64,000 nt of DNA. It comes from Atopsyche davidsoni (Eukaryota > Arthropoda > Insecta > Trichoptera > Hydrobiosidae). Below the pieces are notes generated by a model, which was not told where the DNA came from, ran no database searches, and saw only the letters and a program-made list of their open reading frames with translations. The DNA is taken from contig JAILWY010000009.1 in NCBI GenBank assembly GCA_022113835.1, forward strand, positions 4,067,501-4,131,500. The letters are read 5' to 3'. A program made the position numbers and the translations under genes. Positions 47,747 through 61,140 of this stretch are shown piece after piece; within the stretch, counting starts at the first letter, position 1; each line of letters opens with the position of its first letter.

Positions 47747-50700
47747 GGCATTGAATCGATAAATGCAAGTCGACGTACTAGTACTTGAAAAATATTTGTT
47801 AGTAATAAAGCTGTATTTGGTTTGGTAAGAATTAAAAATAAGGTATACTACTCTACCAAGATGCAAACAATGAAAACCATCACCACTGAAACAATTCTCT
47901 GGTGATGAAATATTTGAGCAATGTAGGTTAATTATGATACAAAACATATAATCGATAATACAGTAGGTGCCAAATTTAGTAAAATTAAACTAACAATAAG
48001 TCTAGGTTAATAATATATTTGATAAAAATCATCGGTAATGTGTCAATTTTAAATACCAAATTACTTTATGGGTTACATAATCTACAGCCTTCGAACTGTG
48101 AAAACGTATCCAGAGAAGCCATAAAATCAATAATATACAGTCGCATTATGTATTAATCCTTGTAACGTTGCATAAAACGAGATTTCAGTTGATACTCATA
48201 ATTTATGTAATGCTGCTTCAGCAGGGAAGGTATTAAATGCAAATACATCAAAAGGCAGGGACGTTGGCGTTGAAAATTTTTATGACCCTCTTATACCCAA
48301 CGACTTTCAGTGGGTGCAGGCCGACTTTTATTTACACAGCCTGGTTTTATCGCATCTAAGCTTGGTATTTATAAGCAGTCTTATAATCTTCTCATAACAC
48401 ACTCGGTTTGCGAGTCAAACGATAAAAAAATTACTCGATTATTTAAACTCTCAATGTTTAGCACAGGTGTAATATTTTTGGAAACTGAATGCAAGTTGTA
48501 TATATGATGATTTTATGTACATACAAAAAATCATCACAACACAAAGTTAAGAAAATGTAATGAGTAAAATATATCAATGAATATTACTAAGCTGAGAGTT
48601 ATCTGCAATCACCAGCGAATTCATTTTAATTAAAATAAACACACGAAGTTAAAATCAGTTAATTGATAATTTGTTTAAAAAAAGGTCCAGAAAGTTTAAA
48701 TACACTATATCAGAATATTTGTAAAATAAAAGCGATGATTCTCCAACAAATCTACAATCTTATTTTAATAGATTGGTACTACAGTTATTTTCTTGTAGAT
48801 TTATTTTTTTGTTTGTTTAAATAACATCATTAGATTTTATAAAATGAAAGATATCATCAACAAATTAATGGATATCCAAAATCGTCCTGGCATTTTTACA
48901 GAAGTGTGTTTCTGCCCATAATCCATTAATTTTAAGTAGTTTTTCGTTTTTACTCATTATATACAACAAAGAAGCAAATAAAATCATTATAATAATCATC
49001 AATAGTTATGTCGAATGTTTCCTTTTAACTTTCTTTAATTTTATTGTACGGGTGGTATTTTTGAATAGAATTCATTGATTGCCAAACGAAATTCCTTTTT
49101 TTAATCATTGATAAAGTTATTTCTACTATCTGAAATAGCTTTTTTTATTTTAAATGGTTTTCGTAACATCCAAAAGTGGAAAGATGCGGTTTTTAATTGT
49201 AATTTTAGCTTTTGAAACATTCAAGTCTTCTGTCCTCAGCTAGATGACAAAAAACAGAATTATTGTTATGGAAGTATTTATTATATTATTATGGACTACC
49301 TTGAAAATAAATGATTAAAATTTTATGAATGAATTTTTATAGTTAAAATATTAATATTTACCTTTATAGTACTATTTGTTTTAAATATTGTAATTTATGA
49401 TAAGCGGAATTTTATAATAGTTCTAATATTTTGAGTTTTTAAATAATATGTAATTGAATGTAGGTATTTTTAAAAAATACTATTTATTGACTAATAAGCA
49501 CGTATATGTCTTAAAATTTTTATTTTAATCTTTTTGGATTTTAAACCTCAATTTAAACTGTTTGCAAAATTTTTATGTTTTTATTAAATATATTTACATT
49601 CATTTATTACACATGTTTTAATTTTTTTTCTTCTATATTTTTTCTTTTATTTTTGATACATTGATTGCATTTCCAGCATAGGAGAAAAAAAGGCACAAAC
49701 TATATTTAACCTTTTATTAGTGTAAAAATAGCTGGCTTACTTGTTAATCGTAGGGTTTAAGATTTAGAGACATGGATCCGAATAAATAAGCTTTATTAAT
49801 TGCAATTTTTCTGCAATTACACGGTTAACATTGAAACATTATCCATACTTTAAAAATTTAAATGTACTATCATACATTTATTTTTAATTATTTTGTGTAT
49901 CTTATCGCTTTTCACCGATTAAGTAATGCCCCTTCTTTACTGAGTTACTAAAATAAATGGCAGTTAGATCACACCAGGATACAACCTTATATACCACTGA
50001 ATAAACATGTAAAGTCAAGGCTTTTGATCGTATTAAATTCAATAATAATTCAATTCAATTTGATTTTAAGAAATTCCATCCGTCATCTGAGTTGATAAAT
50101 GGAGGCACTTTAATATCCAAAAATAATTATGCAAAGAGTATTGAATTTTTTGTTAAAAAATTTGCATCTCCGAAATTCAAATTTCGGATTGAATTGCATT
50201 TGAAAAAAAATTGAATAAATAACCAATTAATTACTGTTGATGGCAACTCAGTGAGTCAATGGCGACCACTGGATCGTGTGTCCAGCCATTTTTCGAAAAT
50301 GATTTATAAAAAAATTCTTACTAAAATGAATACGTGTGGGAAGCGAGACCTATAAATAAACATGCAAAGTCATTTATTTAGCATTTATTTGTGAATATTT
50401 GCATTTATATTGTGAAATATATTTTTTAATCAATGCAATGTTAGAGAAGTGACTTATATTTATATCCCATCTTAACAATAAACAATATACGCTTAAACTA
50501 TAACAAAGCCTACTATATGTATGAATATCTATAATTCTAGCTTCTTGTTGACCACAAACTTTGCAAAGAGCTCAAAACGATTTATCTATACGTGCTCCTT
50601 ACAAAATATATTATCTCATCCGATTCAACATTAAAAAAAATATTATTTAAATATTGAAATCTATTTATAAATATATGTATAATCATTCACAACCCAAAAA

Positions 50701-52575
50701 AACTAAAAATACATTTTCAGTATACACGGCATTTCATAATTCAATGTTTAACACGAAAGATAAGACAGAATGAACTTGTCTTACGTTGCTAGTAATAAAA
50801 AAATCCTTTGAAATAACCAATTCATATTACGGTGTCTCAAATGTTTTTGTATAACAGACAAAAAATTTACATAATCACTTTTTTAATACTTAAGTTAAGT
50901 TGTGTTATATTTAAGTATACATATAAAATGTATTTGTTTCAATATCAGATAAAAAGTTTTGATAATTTTTTTTAGAAAAAATAATATGATACAGGAGAGT
51001 TTGGAGACACTGTGTAAAAAATAGTTTCGTGATAATTCGGAGATAAAATTAAATCTTATAGTTTTCTTATCACTCTTCGCCCCCACTCGAGCCCAGCTCG
51101 TCTAACGAAACATTTGTCATTGCCATTTAATGCAAATTAATTCTCAGTGTTTGACGTAAGTCGGATCCGAGCATCTCCCAGTCGAAATATTCATTTTCTT
51201 GACCATTTAATTTTATGATACGTGTCTGCATCTAAAATTAATTACATGTGAATGTAAAATTTTTAATATTTAAAAAGCATAGTTACATCAATTATTAATA
51301 TTTATATATTGGTTACAATATAAGCTTAATTGCTATGGTGGGAATGAATCTCCAGGCCACGAAAACAAGAAGTATAATATGTGCAGGTTTTGTCTTTTGA
51401 CCTTCTGAAAAAGAGGTAGTGGTTTTTTTATGGGTTACTTACATCTCTCTATTACTCAAAGATCGATAGACACCCCAAATTTAATTTATATGAATTATTT
51501 ATTATAACATTGATCTATAGTACTTATATATTCAAGGTTAGTATTTCTTATGCTGATCTAAGCCATATATGTAATATAAATTTAGTTGTTTACGAGATGG
51601 GCGCTATGCTCAGTGCTTATGGACTTATATTTCCAAAGATGAAGAACTTTGACTTCTCATGAAGCAGCGGCTTTGATTTATGTCCAAGACATTCATTAGG
51701 AATACAACCAGCTTTCTGGTGACGTCATAGAGTATAAAAATCTAACAGCTTGTTTTATGGCTATGTTAAATTATAGTTTATATACGAAATTTAAATATAT
51801 GCTGCCTAAAAATGTGTACAGACCAACTTAAATTTTATATTTTTGATTAGCAAAAACTGTAAGTGCTTAATAAAAAACGCATGATGTTATTTGTTAATTG
51901 TTAAGTAGCTTTTGGTTGATTTCATAAAGGTGAAGTTTAACAATTATATTTCCTTATAGACCTGGTAGAAACAGTAGAAATAGTATGTTAATTTTATTTA
52001 GAAAAATATAATGCAATTTAAATGCTTTGATACTCATCGTTCAGAAGTCAAGTAATGAATATTATGATATTGTGAAAACGCACAATATGCATGCAAATAT
52101 GTGAAAATTCTTAAAATAGGTAAAACGATAGTAAACCTGTTCAGGAATCAAAAGAATGTGTAAATAAGCGAATTATCAATTTATTTACGATATGAATAAC
52201 TTAAATGAAATAAAACACATAAATTATTAGAATTTGAAAAAAACTACCTTTTCGGTGTATTTGATATGAACGTTTATTTTAATTATTATGTTTTTTTTTT
52301 ATTTTCAATTTCATAGTTGAAGTTTTTCACTTTATAATTTATACTCGTTATAAAGACAATAACGTGTAGGCAAACGTGGATGACTTGATTACATATTTAT
52401 TTTCACTAATTAAATATTTAATTAAGAAAATTCTGATAATTGATTATTAATTGCCCATGTGAAATTTTGGGCAGCCTCCTATAAAAATTCATTTACTTGG
52501 ATTATTGCCTATTAAGATGAGGTTAATAACTGACTTATATTTTTTTGTATACAAAAAGCTCTTAGAAGGCTAAAT
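47747..52575. other. AT-rich intronic DNA
   Basis: Nearly 5 kb of AT-rich sequence with no recognised exon or RNA gene. Balanced patches near 48240-48350 and 50235-50300 are too short to interpret. Confidence 0.5.
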
Positions 52576-52699
52576 GATTTGTTTTCTTGGGTGTTGAGCT
52601 ACATAGAGTTTTCATTTCTTTGACGATGGTCCCAGTACGGAGACCGCAACGTCTGAGGACTGAAAACATTAAGCGGCTCAACATCCAATCAACCAAATG
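52576..52699. ncRNA. Long imperfect hairpin, possible miRNA precursor or MITE
   Basis: TTGGGTGTTGAGCTAC at 52587 pairs with GCGGCTCAACATCCAA ending at 52688, largely by Watson-Crick plus G-U pairs. The stem goes on through AGTTTTCA/TGAAAAC, then GACG/CGTC and GGTC/GACC to a loop of about ten bases, and outward through ATTTG/CAAAT. No second copy was noticed in the window. It is called a hairpin with confidence, a miRNA only as a possibility. Confidence 0.3.
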
Positions 52700-55190
52700 A
52701 CTTTAATAATAACGGCTTTCAAAACCTGCCAACATAGTAAAATGATTCAACAATTCGAAGATGCTTTCTGTAATTTCAACGAGATATTAAAAGAAGTCAC
52801 GATATTTTCCAAAGTACTAACAAACATTATTCACATCCAAAAATAACACATTGCTTTTATAATATTCGTGTCACACGTATCAGTACCAAATAAACTTATC
52901 TTAAAAGGAAGTAATACACAAGCGTTCTGATAAAACCAGCATATTTTTATCTATATTACGCTATAAATTCCTTAGCAATCACACACGAAATCTAACAAGC
53001 CTCAATAAACAATAAAAGTAATATAAAATAAATTATTTCCATAGCTTTGAATTTCTCTGGGCGCAGGTAGGCACGGATTTACTAGGCAGGTGTGCCCAAG
53101 CCGAGCATTACCTCCAGCAGCGGCTCTCAGCGCTTTCGACACCACGAACCTCTTTGATAAACAATACCTTAATATAATTAAATGAAAAAAAAACGATTAA
53201 AATTAATCTGTATTACAGGTAAATCACAAAACACCCAAATCAAAGATATTTTATTAAAAAATCTTTACTCTATCCGGAACCACTGAAAAATAGTCCTCTA
53301 GTGCAAATTTCGCATCCACGTTGACTCTTTTCCTTTTTTCGGTTGCAGTAGGCTAAATTTGGTATTTCTGAATACATGGCTATAACAGGATACCTTGCGA
53401 TGTTTTACCATCGAATCTTTTGCGGATTGATAGGGGTCCTTGAACCACAGCTGCGGAACCCTTGCTTTTCAGTTCACGAGGCCGCGGGCGAAGCATATTT
53501 TATTGTTTTTTTGCATTTCTTCTTATGTGGCTGCGCTTATCTATGATGTTTCGATCTACAGGGGTCACTAACCTTGCGCCAGAAGAAGTTAGAACTATAG
53601 GCAATAACAACACCACACGAATCTCGGCCCGGACTGCCTCCAGACGGTTCATTTGCATTCTGAAATCTCGAGTCGGCTAGAGGAAGCTATTGTTGCGATT
53701 AGGCGGTCGGCTGTTTGATTTTTTTTTTCTAGTGGTAACAAATATAATAAATGGCAATTGAAGTGTGTTTAATATAAACGATTATTAATCATTTCGAAGG
53801 TCAGTTTTGTTTCTCAAATTCAGCTTTTAATCGTTTATATACTGAAGATCAAAATTGCCACATATTGGTTCATAATCATTTTCTATGAAGTTTCTGTAGT
53901 AATACTCAGTAGTTTTTGATAACTCATCATGAAATGTCAAAAAAAGGATTTCAATTTATTTCTCACAAATGACTTTTTTTTTCTTCATATTTTTTTGGTT
54001 GGACAACACATACGTAATTTATATTTTTATATTATCTTAGATAATAGATTAATATTGGTAGTATCTTGGTAAAAAAAAATGATAAATAAGAAACATTATT
54101 TCTTATTACCACACACGTATTCTTAAAGCACAAGATTGTTTATATGTCCCGGATATAAATTGAATTATCATTCGTCAATTTTTATTTTATATTTTCGTTA
54201 ATTGTAATAAAATAATATTTATTACCTCTTTTAGTACATAAACAAATAAAAATATATTTAATCTAAAATAATTTGCTTCTGACTCCATAGTAGTGCCATC
54301 TAGCGACAGTTGTATAAGTTATATTAACTATGAACGATTTTAAAGACATCTCTCCTAGAAACTGCTTATATTATTAATAAACAGCAAAATAACTAACCAG
54401 TTAGTGAAAATAATACAAGGAAAAAAAACAAAATCATTTTTACATGGTTTACTTTGATAAGAATTATCAGCAATGTAACAAAACTTTATATTTAATATTT
54501 TTGATAGAAAGTACTTGATGGAATTCAATTTTAATATTATTTAGTAAAATTATATTTTAATGGTGTTGGAGTAGAGTGCTCTGCTTTGTAATGCCAACCT
54601 AGTATGTTTGCGAAACTGGTCGCGTCAAAAAAATGTAAGTCTGAACAACGTGAAAAATATAAATGAGGTTTTGTGTTGTAAATTTAACAGCGCCTTTGTA
54701 TTGACAAATAATTTAGAAAACTTGGTCTATATTTCTAAATATTGGTCTATATTTTATTAAGGTATGCGTTTAATCACTAAACAAATATATAATCCATTGC
54801 TGATGAATAAATAACAAATATAATTGCTTAAAATTTTTTTACTACTTTGCATTTCTACTGTATGATTTTCAATATATAATTAAAAAAAAAAAACAACTGT
54901 TGTCTAAAATAATATAATATGCACTGTAAATTTAGTAAAACGTTCTTGTTTATCTCATTCTCAAACAAATAAGTGTATAAAGTTTTTTTTATATAATTTT
55001 TTTTTTTCGATAAAAATAACATATTCTTTAAAATAGTTTTTCTCAATAATATATAATCCAAAAACTTTTCACGTGTAATAAATTTATACGCAATATCTAC
55101 ATCTGTAATTCAACATCTGAGTTGAGTTGTTTCAAAAATGTTTTCCACATGCTTCTGAAAATTAAATTTTGTTTAAGTGATAGTTTGAAG
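52700..55190. other. Intronic DNA with two balanced patches
   Basis: Patches at 53060-53160 and 53400-53700 hold short open frames and isolated splice-like strings, but no coherent exon. The remainder is very AT-rich. Confidence 0.45.
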
Positions 55191-55194
55191 GCTC

Positions 55195-55450
55195 CTGTGG
55201 CATGCAACGCATTCTGCACCGCACGCCACTCTCGCCCGATAATTTTTGTTTTCAATAATCGAGCAGGTCGTAATGCATATTATTGACCTTTGATAATTTG
55301 TGCGGTCGGTCGCAGTTGGACCGTTAATCGGCGGCGCGAGTGATATAATTACTGCGACTGCGATCGCTATCGACCCCGCTTAAGGCTGCGGAGATCGATC
55401 GGGAGCATTACGACCGTGAGTCGATCGGAAAACTCTAATTACCTTCGTTT
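55195..55450. promoter_or_regulatory. GC-balanced island, candidate enhancer
   Basis: A unique block with TTGACCTTTGA (nuclear-receptor half-site type), AATCGGCGGCGCGAG and repeated GCGATCGCTATCGA / GATCGATCGG words. There is no open frame with splice support. Confidence 0.35.
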
Positions 55451-55680
55451 AGTGAATGTTAGATTGAGCTTAATTATTATAATCGTACAAAGTATGCTTT
55501 CGATTTGTACTCGACCGTATTAGTAGTACCCTGAGCTTGTGTAAAGGATCGGTAATGGAAAAATGGACTTGGGAAGATATGCTCCGGCAGTACCTTGTCG
55601 AGGTGGGGGGTCTCCTGATATTTTTTTGCAGAAGAAGTATCAGATCTGAACACCACAGCCTTGTATGAAAAGGATTATAT

Positions 55681-56236
55681 AGGGTGTTCAAAAAGAGTAT
55701 CTGGTTATTGCAATCGGGACCGTTATTGCGATATGCTGCGAAAATTTTTGGAGCCAGAGTTATAGGAGTTTTAAGGTTTTAACTCAAAAACGTGGTTCCA
55801 ACAAGACGGGGCCACTTACCATACATTCAATCAATCAATTGTAGCTGTTAACGAATTATTCCCTAATAAGGTCATTTCACGTAGAGGTAACATCAACTGG
55901 CCTCCCAGAAGCATCGTCCTTAGCCCTCTTGTCTATTTCGTATAGGAATACCTTAAAAATAGGGTTTATGAGAATAATCCGACATACCTATCGGAATTAA
56001 AACAAAACATCAGGTCAGAAATGGCAGCAATATCGAGAGCTATGTGTTATCAGCAATCTTCGTTCCAGATTAGAAGAGTGCCAGCAGCATAACGATCTCC
56101 ATTTGGATAACATCATCGTTTTGAAATAATTTTCCATTTTGTATTCTTATAATCAACAATTAAAAAAAATACTTGATTACTAGTAGTTTTTGTTTTACTG
56201 AACTAACAAATACCCGATACTCTGTTTGGACACCCT
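55681..56236 (+). mobile_element. Internally deleted mariner-like element
   Basis: Inverted termini AGGGTGTTCAAAAAGAGTATC and (reverse complement of the right end) AGGGTGTCCAAACAGAGTATC bound 556 bp. The interior from 55793 to about 56126 encodes the C-terminal part of a transposase. Alignment to the uninterrupted R1 copy shows insertion at a TA in GGTTATATAATAATGC. Confidence 0.88.
55793..56126 (+). pseudogene. Mariner-like transposase remnant (C-terminal part)
   Basis: The reading WFQQDGATYHT holds the second catalytic Asp of the DDE/D domain. It continues with INWPPRSIVLSP, where the usual SPDL...D text around the third acidic residue is damaged and followed by a stop. After that come YLKNRVYENNPTYLSELKQN and EMAAISRAMC, typical of the family's C-terminus. 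The N-terminal DNA-binding half and the first Asp are deleted. It is inactive. Confidence 0.85.
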
Positions 56237-56410
56237 GAATACTATTGGACAGCAGCAATACGCAGATTTTTTTTTCAATATAAAACTGCGGTGTAGAAGG
56301 ACCCACTACACTATTTTCCTCTAAAAAAACGATGATTACTGACTCAGCATAAGTATATACTCAGTGAGATGGTCGCCAACCACCTCTGAGGAGAGCCACC
56401 CGAAGAAGAA

Positions 56411-58425
56411 GACGTATCAGTAGTGATATTGAGGCAACCATATGTTGTATATAAAACGTACAAAGTAGATTTGCACACTTGCTATTACACTCTACGTTTG
56501 ATCAATGAGCAAAATTTTAAAATATCTGTGGCAATTTACATTTGCGTTAAATGATTAAAATTCTCGCACTTCTACAGTGTCACGGTGGTCGAAAACATCA
56601 AGGCACAGACTGCGACAACTAAGAAGTGTATATTCACACTAGGAATTTATATAGCGAATATAAAAAAATAAGCCTGCACTTGTACAAAACTCAAATTAAA
56701 TATATATTTATTAATCATCGGTAATATTCAAAAACTGTGATATAAACAAAAATGGATATTTCATAAATATTTAACCCCTTCTGAATAAATGCTGTTTTCA
56801 TCCCATTTTAAACGTCGTAAACAATTTCGACCGATGAGAGGGGGCTTCATAATACAGCAGCTTATTTTTTTAACAATATAATGCACCCTTGCATCCCTTA
56901 TAACAATTTTGATTGTTGGTCTTTTCGCGTTTGCTTACTTTTGTGATTAACGCTGAAAGGGTCTCGGGATATATTGCATCTTATTTACTGACTTTAAACT
57001 GTGCCGCATAAATCGTACCGTTAAAATAAAAGCTTTACATTTTATTTAAAATCTGCTGGTCAATTTTAAATAACTTCAATTAAAATCACAAAAAATACAA
57101 TACAAAATATAAATATTTTCTTATGAATTTCCACTATGTCAATTTTTTTTTAAAAATACTTAGATCTTTGTTTGTAGCAGTTCAAAAAAAAATTTGTTTA
57201 TATTTATTTACTGGGGCTAATTGTTATATTTAATTTGACTCTAAAAATGGCTAAGAAATTGCATTCACTTTTGGAGAGCGGAATATGGGCCTTGAATATT
57301 CTTGCAGATCAAGATGAAATGTTAAATGAAATATTTAAAATACAATTAATGTAACCACACATCCTGCACTAACAAAAACTATAAATTCATGAATTGAAGC
57401 TTTATAGACAAATATTAATTCACTGAGTAAATATTTGAGGTTAGGTTTTTGAAAATATATTTTTATACAATTAAACAAGTAGCCTATAAAACTAATATTT
57501 GACTTTGCTTGATTGCTTTACATATAGAATGTATTTTACTTTTATTTGCAGTTACAAATAAATAAAACAATTTAACGAGTCTATCACATTCTGTTACACA
57601 TTATTAATAGCACGTATGTTCAAATGGTTTAATAACAGTACAGTATATCAATTTAAAAATCTCTGACCTTATATTGAACAATTACCAACGCAGATATTTA
57701 TTAGTTATTTGTATTCAATACGCTTGGCACCTAACAGACAGACTGAATCAATTAAACATACCTGCGCTGGTACTATAATTAAAAACAATAACTAAGAACT
57801 ATAAAAACAGAAATATGTCCAACGCAGTCACTAATGCGTAACCTGGTTTATTTTCAATTCATAACACCGGTCGTTTCAGCACGACAATATGGCAAATACA
57901 TTACAATTGTTTTATTATTTAAGTAACAATACAAGTTACATACAGAAACACTCACTAATGCAATCAACTGGTTTAAATAATACTTTCTATAAATATCAAT
58001 TCTCTTGGTCAAGAAATAATTGATTGAAAATATTTAATTGCATGCAATGTGAATAATCGGCAACTCACAAGTAAAATTCATTTAAAAAGAAGATTTAATA
58101 AACAATATCCTCAAACATATTTTGAACCGACACGGGAAGTAATCCAAAGTTTCTTATATATATTTTTTTGTATTTAAATCAAAATTGAGTATTGGTCATG
58201 ATAATAAAAATTTGAACAAAACGCTCTCTAAAGTGTCACATAAATAAGTCATACAATTTAAAATATCAAGAAATAGTGTTATTTCTTTACAAACCTACAG
58301 TAAATATAGTTTCATGAATATTATTATAATATTTTTTAAAGATAAAAATATAGCAATACCGATCCAATTAACATGGCATCTGTGCACACAATATCTCGTT
58401 AAAATTACTGCACCGATTGGTATCG
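56411..58425. other. AT-rich intronic DNA
   Basis: No exon, RNA gene or recognised repeat. Confidence 0.5.
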
Positions 58426-58429
58426 TTTA

Positions 58430-58760
58430 TTTTATCGAAACCAATTTTATTAAGATTACCTCCTATTGTTTTGAAACACACCATTGATCAATTAAAATCG
58501 CCAGTGGTGGAGATAGCCGAGGCGATTAAACCGTTCCCCGTCGAATATTAATTATTATTATTTATTAAAACTTGATATGCGAAGACGCCAATTATTTGCA
58601 TTAACCTCCCATTGGTTTCATAAATTGCTCTCGATTTTTCTTCATGCGTTATCGGAGGTGGTTTTTCGAAACTCGCGATTAAATGCGTCCAACTGAACGG
58701 CGCTATAATCGAAAATTTTATTATAATAAATGAGAATATTAGGAGTGCAGGTGTTGTGAT
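58430..58760. promoter_or_regulatory. Complex AT/GC-mixed island with homeodomain and octamer motifs
   Basis: The block contains ATTTGCAT (POU octamer, 58592), several TAATTA/ATTAAT cores, TTGATCAATTAAAATCG and GCGATTAAA words. Sequence complexity is higher than in the flanks. A role as an enhancer is inferred. Confidence 0.35.
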
Positions 58761-59382
58761 GAAGATATAATAATTCATGGTATAATTTAACTTTAAATTC
58801 TGTGCGTAATTTTAGCGAAAGTTCTCTTCGACAACAAGTATAGTATCTGATATACACGTAAGAAATAGTCGAGTAAATTTTAATATGATTAAACATATAA
58901 ATTTTTTATTAGGTATCTATTTCTACTTTGAGGTTTTTTTGTGATTGAAGAGATTTTTAAAAATAATTTATAATATTTTTTAAAAATATCCGTAGGTAAA
59001 TTAAACAATTTTTTATTTACTGAATTTGGCTTTTTAATATTTACATTTGAAAATTAAAATTTAGTATGCATTTAGGAACGGCTGTGTTGTCAATGGATAC
59101 GTTTAGTGAAGGCTTGCAAGGTTATGGTGACGTCATGGGGTGCGCGCGCGTCCACCTTCCCCTACCCCCATTGCTGCACTCCTGGCACTCGAACGTCTAC
59201 CTTCGGGTTCGGCCGCCGGTCATGAAATACTAACTCTGTGTTTATGAAAATAATTTAAAAAAAAACATATTTACAACAAATTTAAATAATTGAAATTGAA
59301 ATAAAATATTTATTCATAATGATTAAGTACATTTTTTCAAATATTGAAAATTGATTAATGAAACTCTCAGAAAAATATCATC

Positions 59383-59460
59383 GTGATTTGTGTGGGATTT
59401 GAACCCACATCCCCAAAAGCTTACACGGCCGGTGCATTACCAATTATACCAACGAATCAC
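59383..59460 (-). repeat. SINE tRNA-Thr-like head, copy C
   Basis: Same family as 36319-36394: GTGATTCG start, AAATCAC end, GGGTTCAAATCCC B box, and anticodon loop CGTGTAA. It is inserted in unit 1 of the tandem array; the flanking body begins AAACTCTCAGAAAAATATCA. Confidence 0.7.
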
Positions 59461-60372
59461 TGGTACTTAGCAAGAATCTTTAACAATCATATCCTATAAG
59501 TGTAACAACGTATTTATTATGCCAAATAAATATGTGTGACTTGCAATGAGCTTAATCATTATCAATCAATAAAACCTGTATAGGCAAAATCGTACTTCCT
59601 GTGAGACGGTCTTCACAAAAATCAATAATGTAAAATATTTATTATTTCGTAATTTTTTCAATATACGTTTTCAAAATCATAACTATTGTGTAAACTAGAA
59701 CTGCTGTTCAGTCGCTTTTTCGCTGCTTTTTTTCTCATTGAAATAAAATTGATTCAAATGATTTAATTTAAATATCCGTATATAATATTTTATGAATTTG
59801 GCTTTAAAATTAACATATAAAAATTAATAATTAGTATGCACTTCGGAGCGGCCGTTGTCTTTGGGTGCATTTGAGGGAAGATTGTTAGATTATTTATGGT
59901 CTCGACGCGGTGACGTCACGACACCCCTCCCCTCCCCCTCTACTCCCACCCCTGTGCCCCTGGCAGTTGACGTGACGTCACGGGGCGCGCGCGCATCCGG
60001 TCGGTTTCTGCTATTCTACTGCATCCGGTTTCTGCGCTCCGGGCACTCGAACGTCCGGCTCGTATTTTGGCCGAATTCAGAAGAAAAAATGAAACTGTTT
60101 AAATATATCGACTTGATATTTGTTTGTACTATGGAACGTTTGTGCTATGTGCTTATAAATAAATAAGTAAAATTTAAAAAAAAATGGGTAAAAATCATTA
60201 AAATTGTGAACAGCTCTTGACGCTTATCTATTTAAAGTTTAAATACACATTTTCAAATTTAAACTATTGTCTAAACTAGAACTGCTGTGTGCTCGCTTTT
60301 TCGTTGCATTATTCTGTGACATTGAAGTAAATAAAAAAAAAATTGTGTTGCAAACTGAAATGATTAAATTTT

Positions 60373-60530
60373 GTCATCATCAGATGCATAACTGTTTGGG
60401 TAGTTTAGTTATGTTTAGTTACGCAACTGATGATGACCAAGTCTGTTGGTCGAAGCTAGTCAAGCAAAAAATATAATAAACTCAATGTAAAGAAAGAATA
60501 CAAAGTTACCTTTATCATCATAAAAAATGG
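60373..60530. mobile_element. Palindromic MITE, decayed copy 2
   Basis: The central hairpin GTCATCATCAG...CTGATGATGAC (60373-60437) and the right arm (GGTCGAAGCTAGT, AATAAACTCAATGTAAAG, TACCTTTATCATCATA) match the MITE at 37385-37568. The left terminal repeat is not preserved. Confidence 0.7.
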
Positions 60531-61140
60531 ATCCTCACTAATCAAATTCCCTTTTCCCTCAACATGATTAAATTTAAAATATCCGTTGATAAATTAAACC
60601 ATTCGTGATTTTTGAATTTACATTTTAAATTATAAAAATAGTATGCATTGCACATCGGCTGTGTTGTCGTTGGATGCGTTCAGTGGAGGCTTGCGAGGTT
60701 ATGGTCTAGGCACGGTGACGTCACGGGGTGCGCGCGCGTCCACCCACCCCTACCCCTATACCTGCGCTCCTGGCATTCGAATGCCTAGCTTGGAGTTTAC
60801 CTGAGCTTAAAATAAAGGCATTCAAGGCATTAAAATAGCTTCAGACGCTTGTTGAATTTTAAAAAAAACAATTTAAAATGTAGCATTATTATCGTTTTTA
60901 AATTTGCTGCGCTCACGTGGCTGCATTTGTGCGGGGGTTCGTTTCTGTGCGATGACGTCTACCTGCATCCACCCCCACCCCTGCGCTCCTGGTAGTTGAA
61001 CGTCTGGCTTTGAGCTAGGTTATGGTCTCGGCTCGGTGACGTCACGGAGCCTGCATCCCCTATTCTACTTCTTCCGGTTTCTGCGCCCCTGGCACTTGAA
61101 CGCTTCGGCTGCGTTTTGAATAAAGAAATGAAAAATATTA

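Larger units (their letters stand above)
55575..56410 (-). repeat. Interspersed repeat R1, copy 2, split by a mariner-like element
   Basis: The left part (TACCTTGTCGAGG, AGAAGTATCAGATCTGAAC) and right part (CTATTGGACAGCAGCAATACG, GACCCACTACACTATTTTC, TGGTCGCCAACC) are reverse complements of consecutive parts of the copy at 62440-62735. They are separated by the element at 55681-56236. Confidence 0.85.
58977..61140. repeat. Tandem array of about 640-800 bp units with GC-rich CRE-bearing cores
   Basis: Units start at AAATATCCGT (58984, 59771, 60577), then AGTATGCA, then a GC-rich core with TGACGTCA, GCGCGCGCG, CCCCTACCCC and TGCGCTCCTGGCA, then CTAAACTAGAACTGCTGT. A SINE sits in unit 1 and a decayed palindromic MITE in unit 2, which lengthens them. 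Unit 3 carries a second core (60945-61120). TGACGTCA-type motifs occur at about 59129, 59911, 59975, 60716, 60953 and 61037. Confidence 0.85.
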
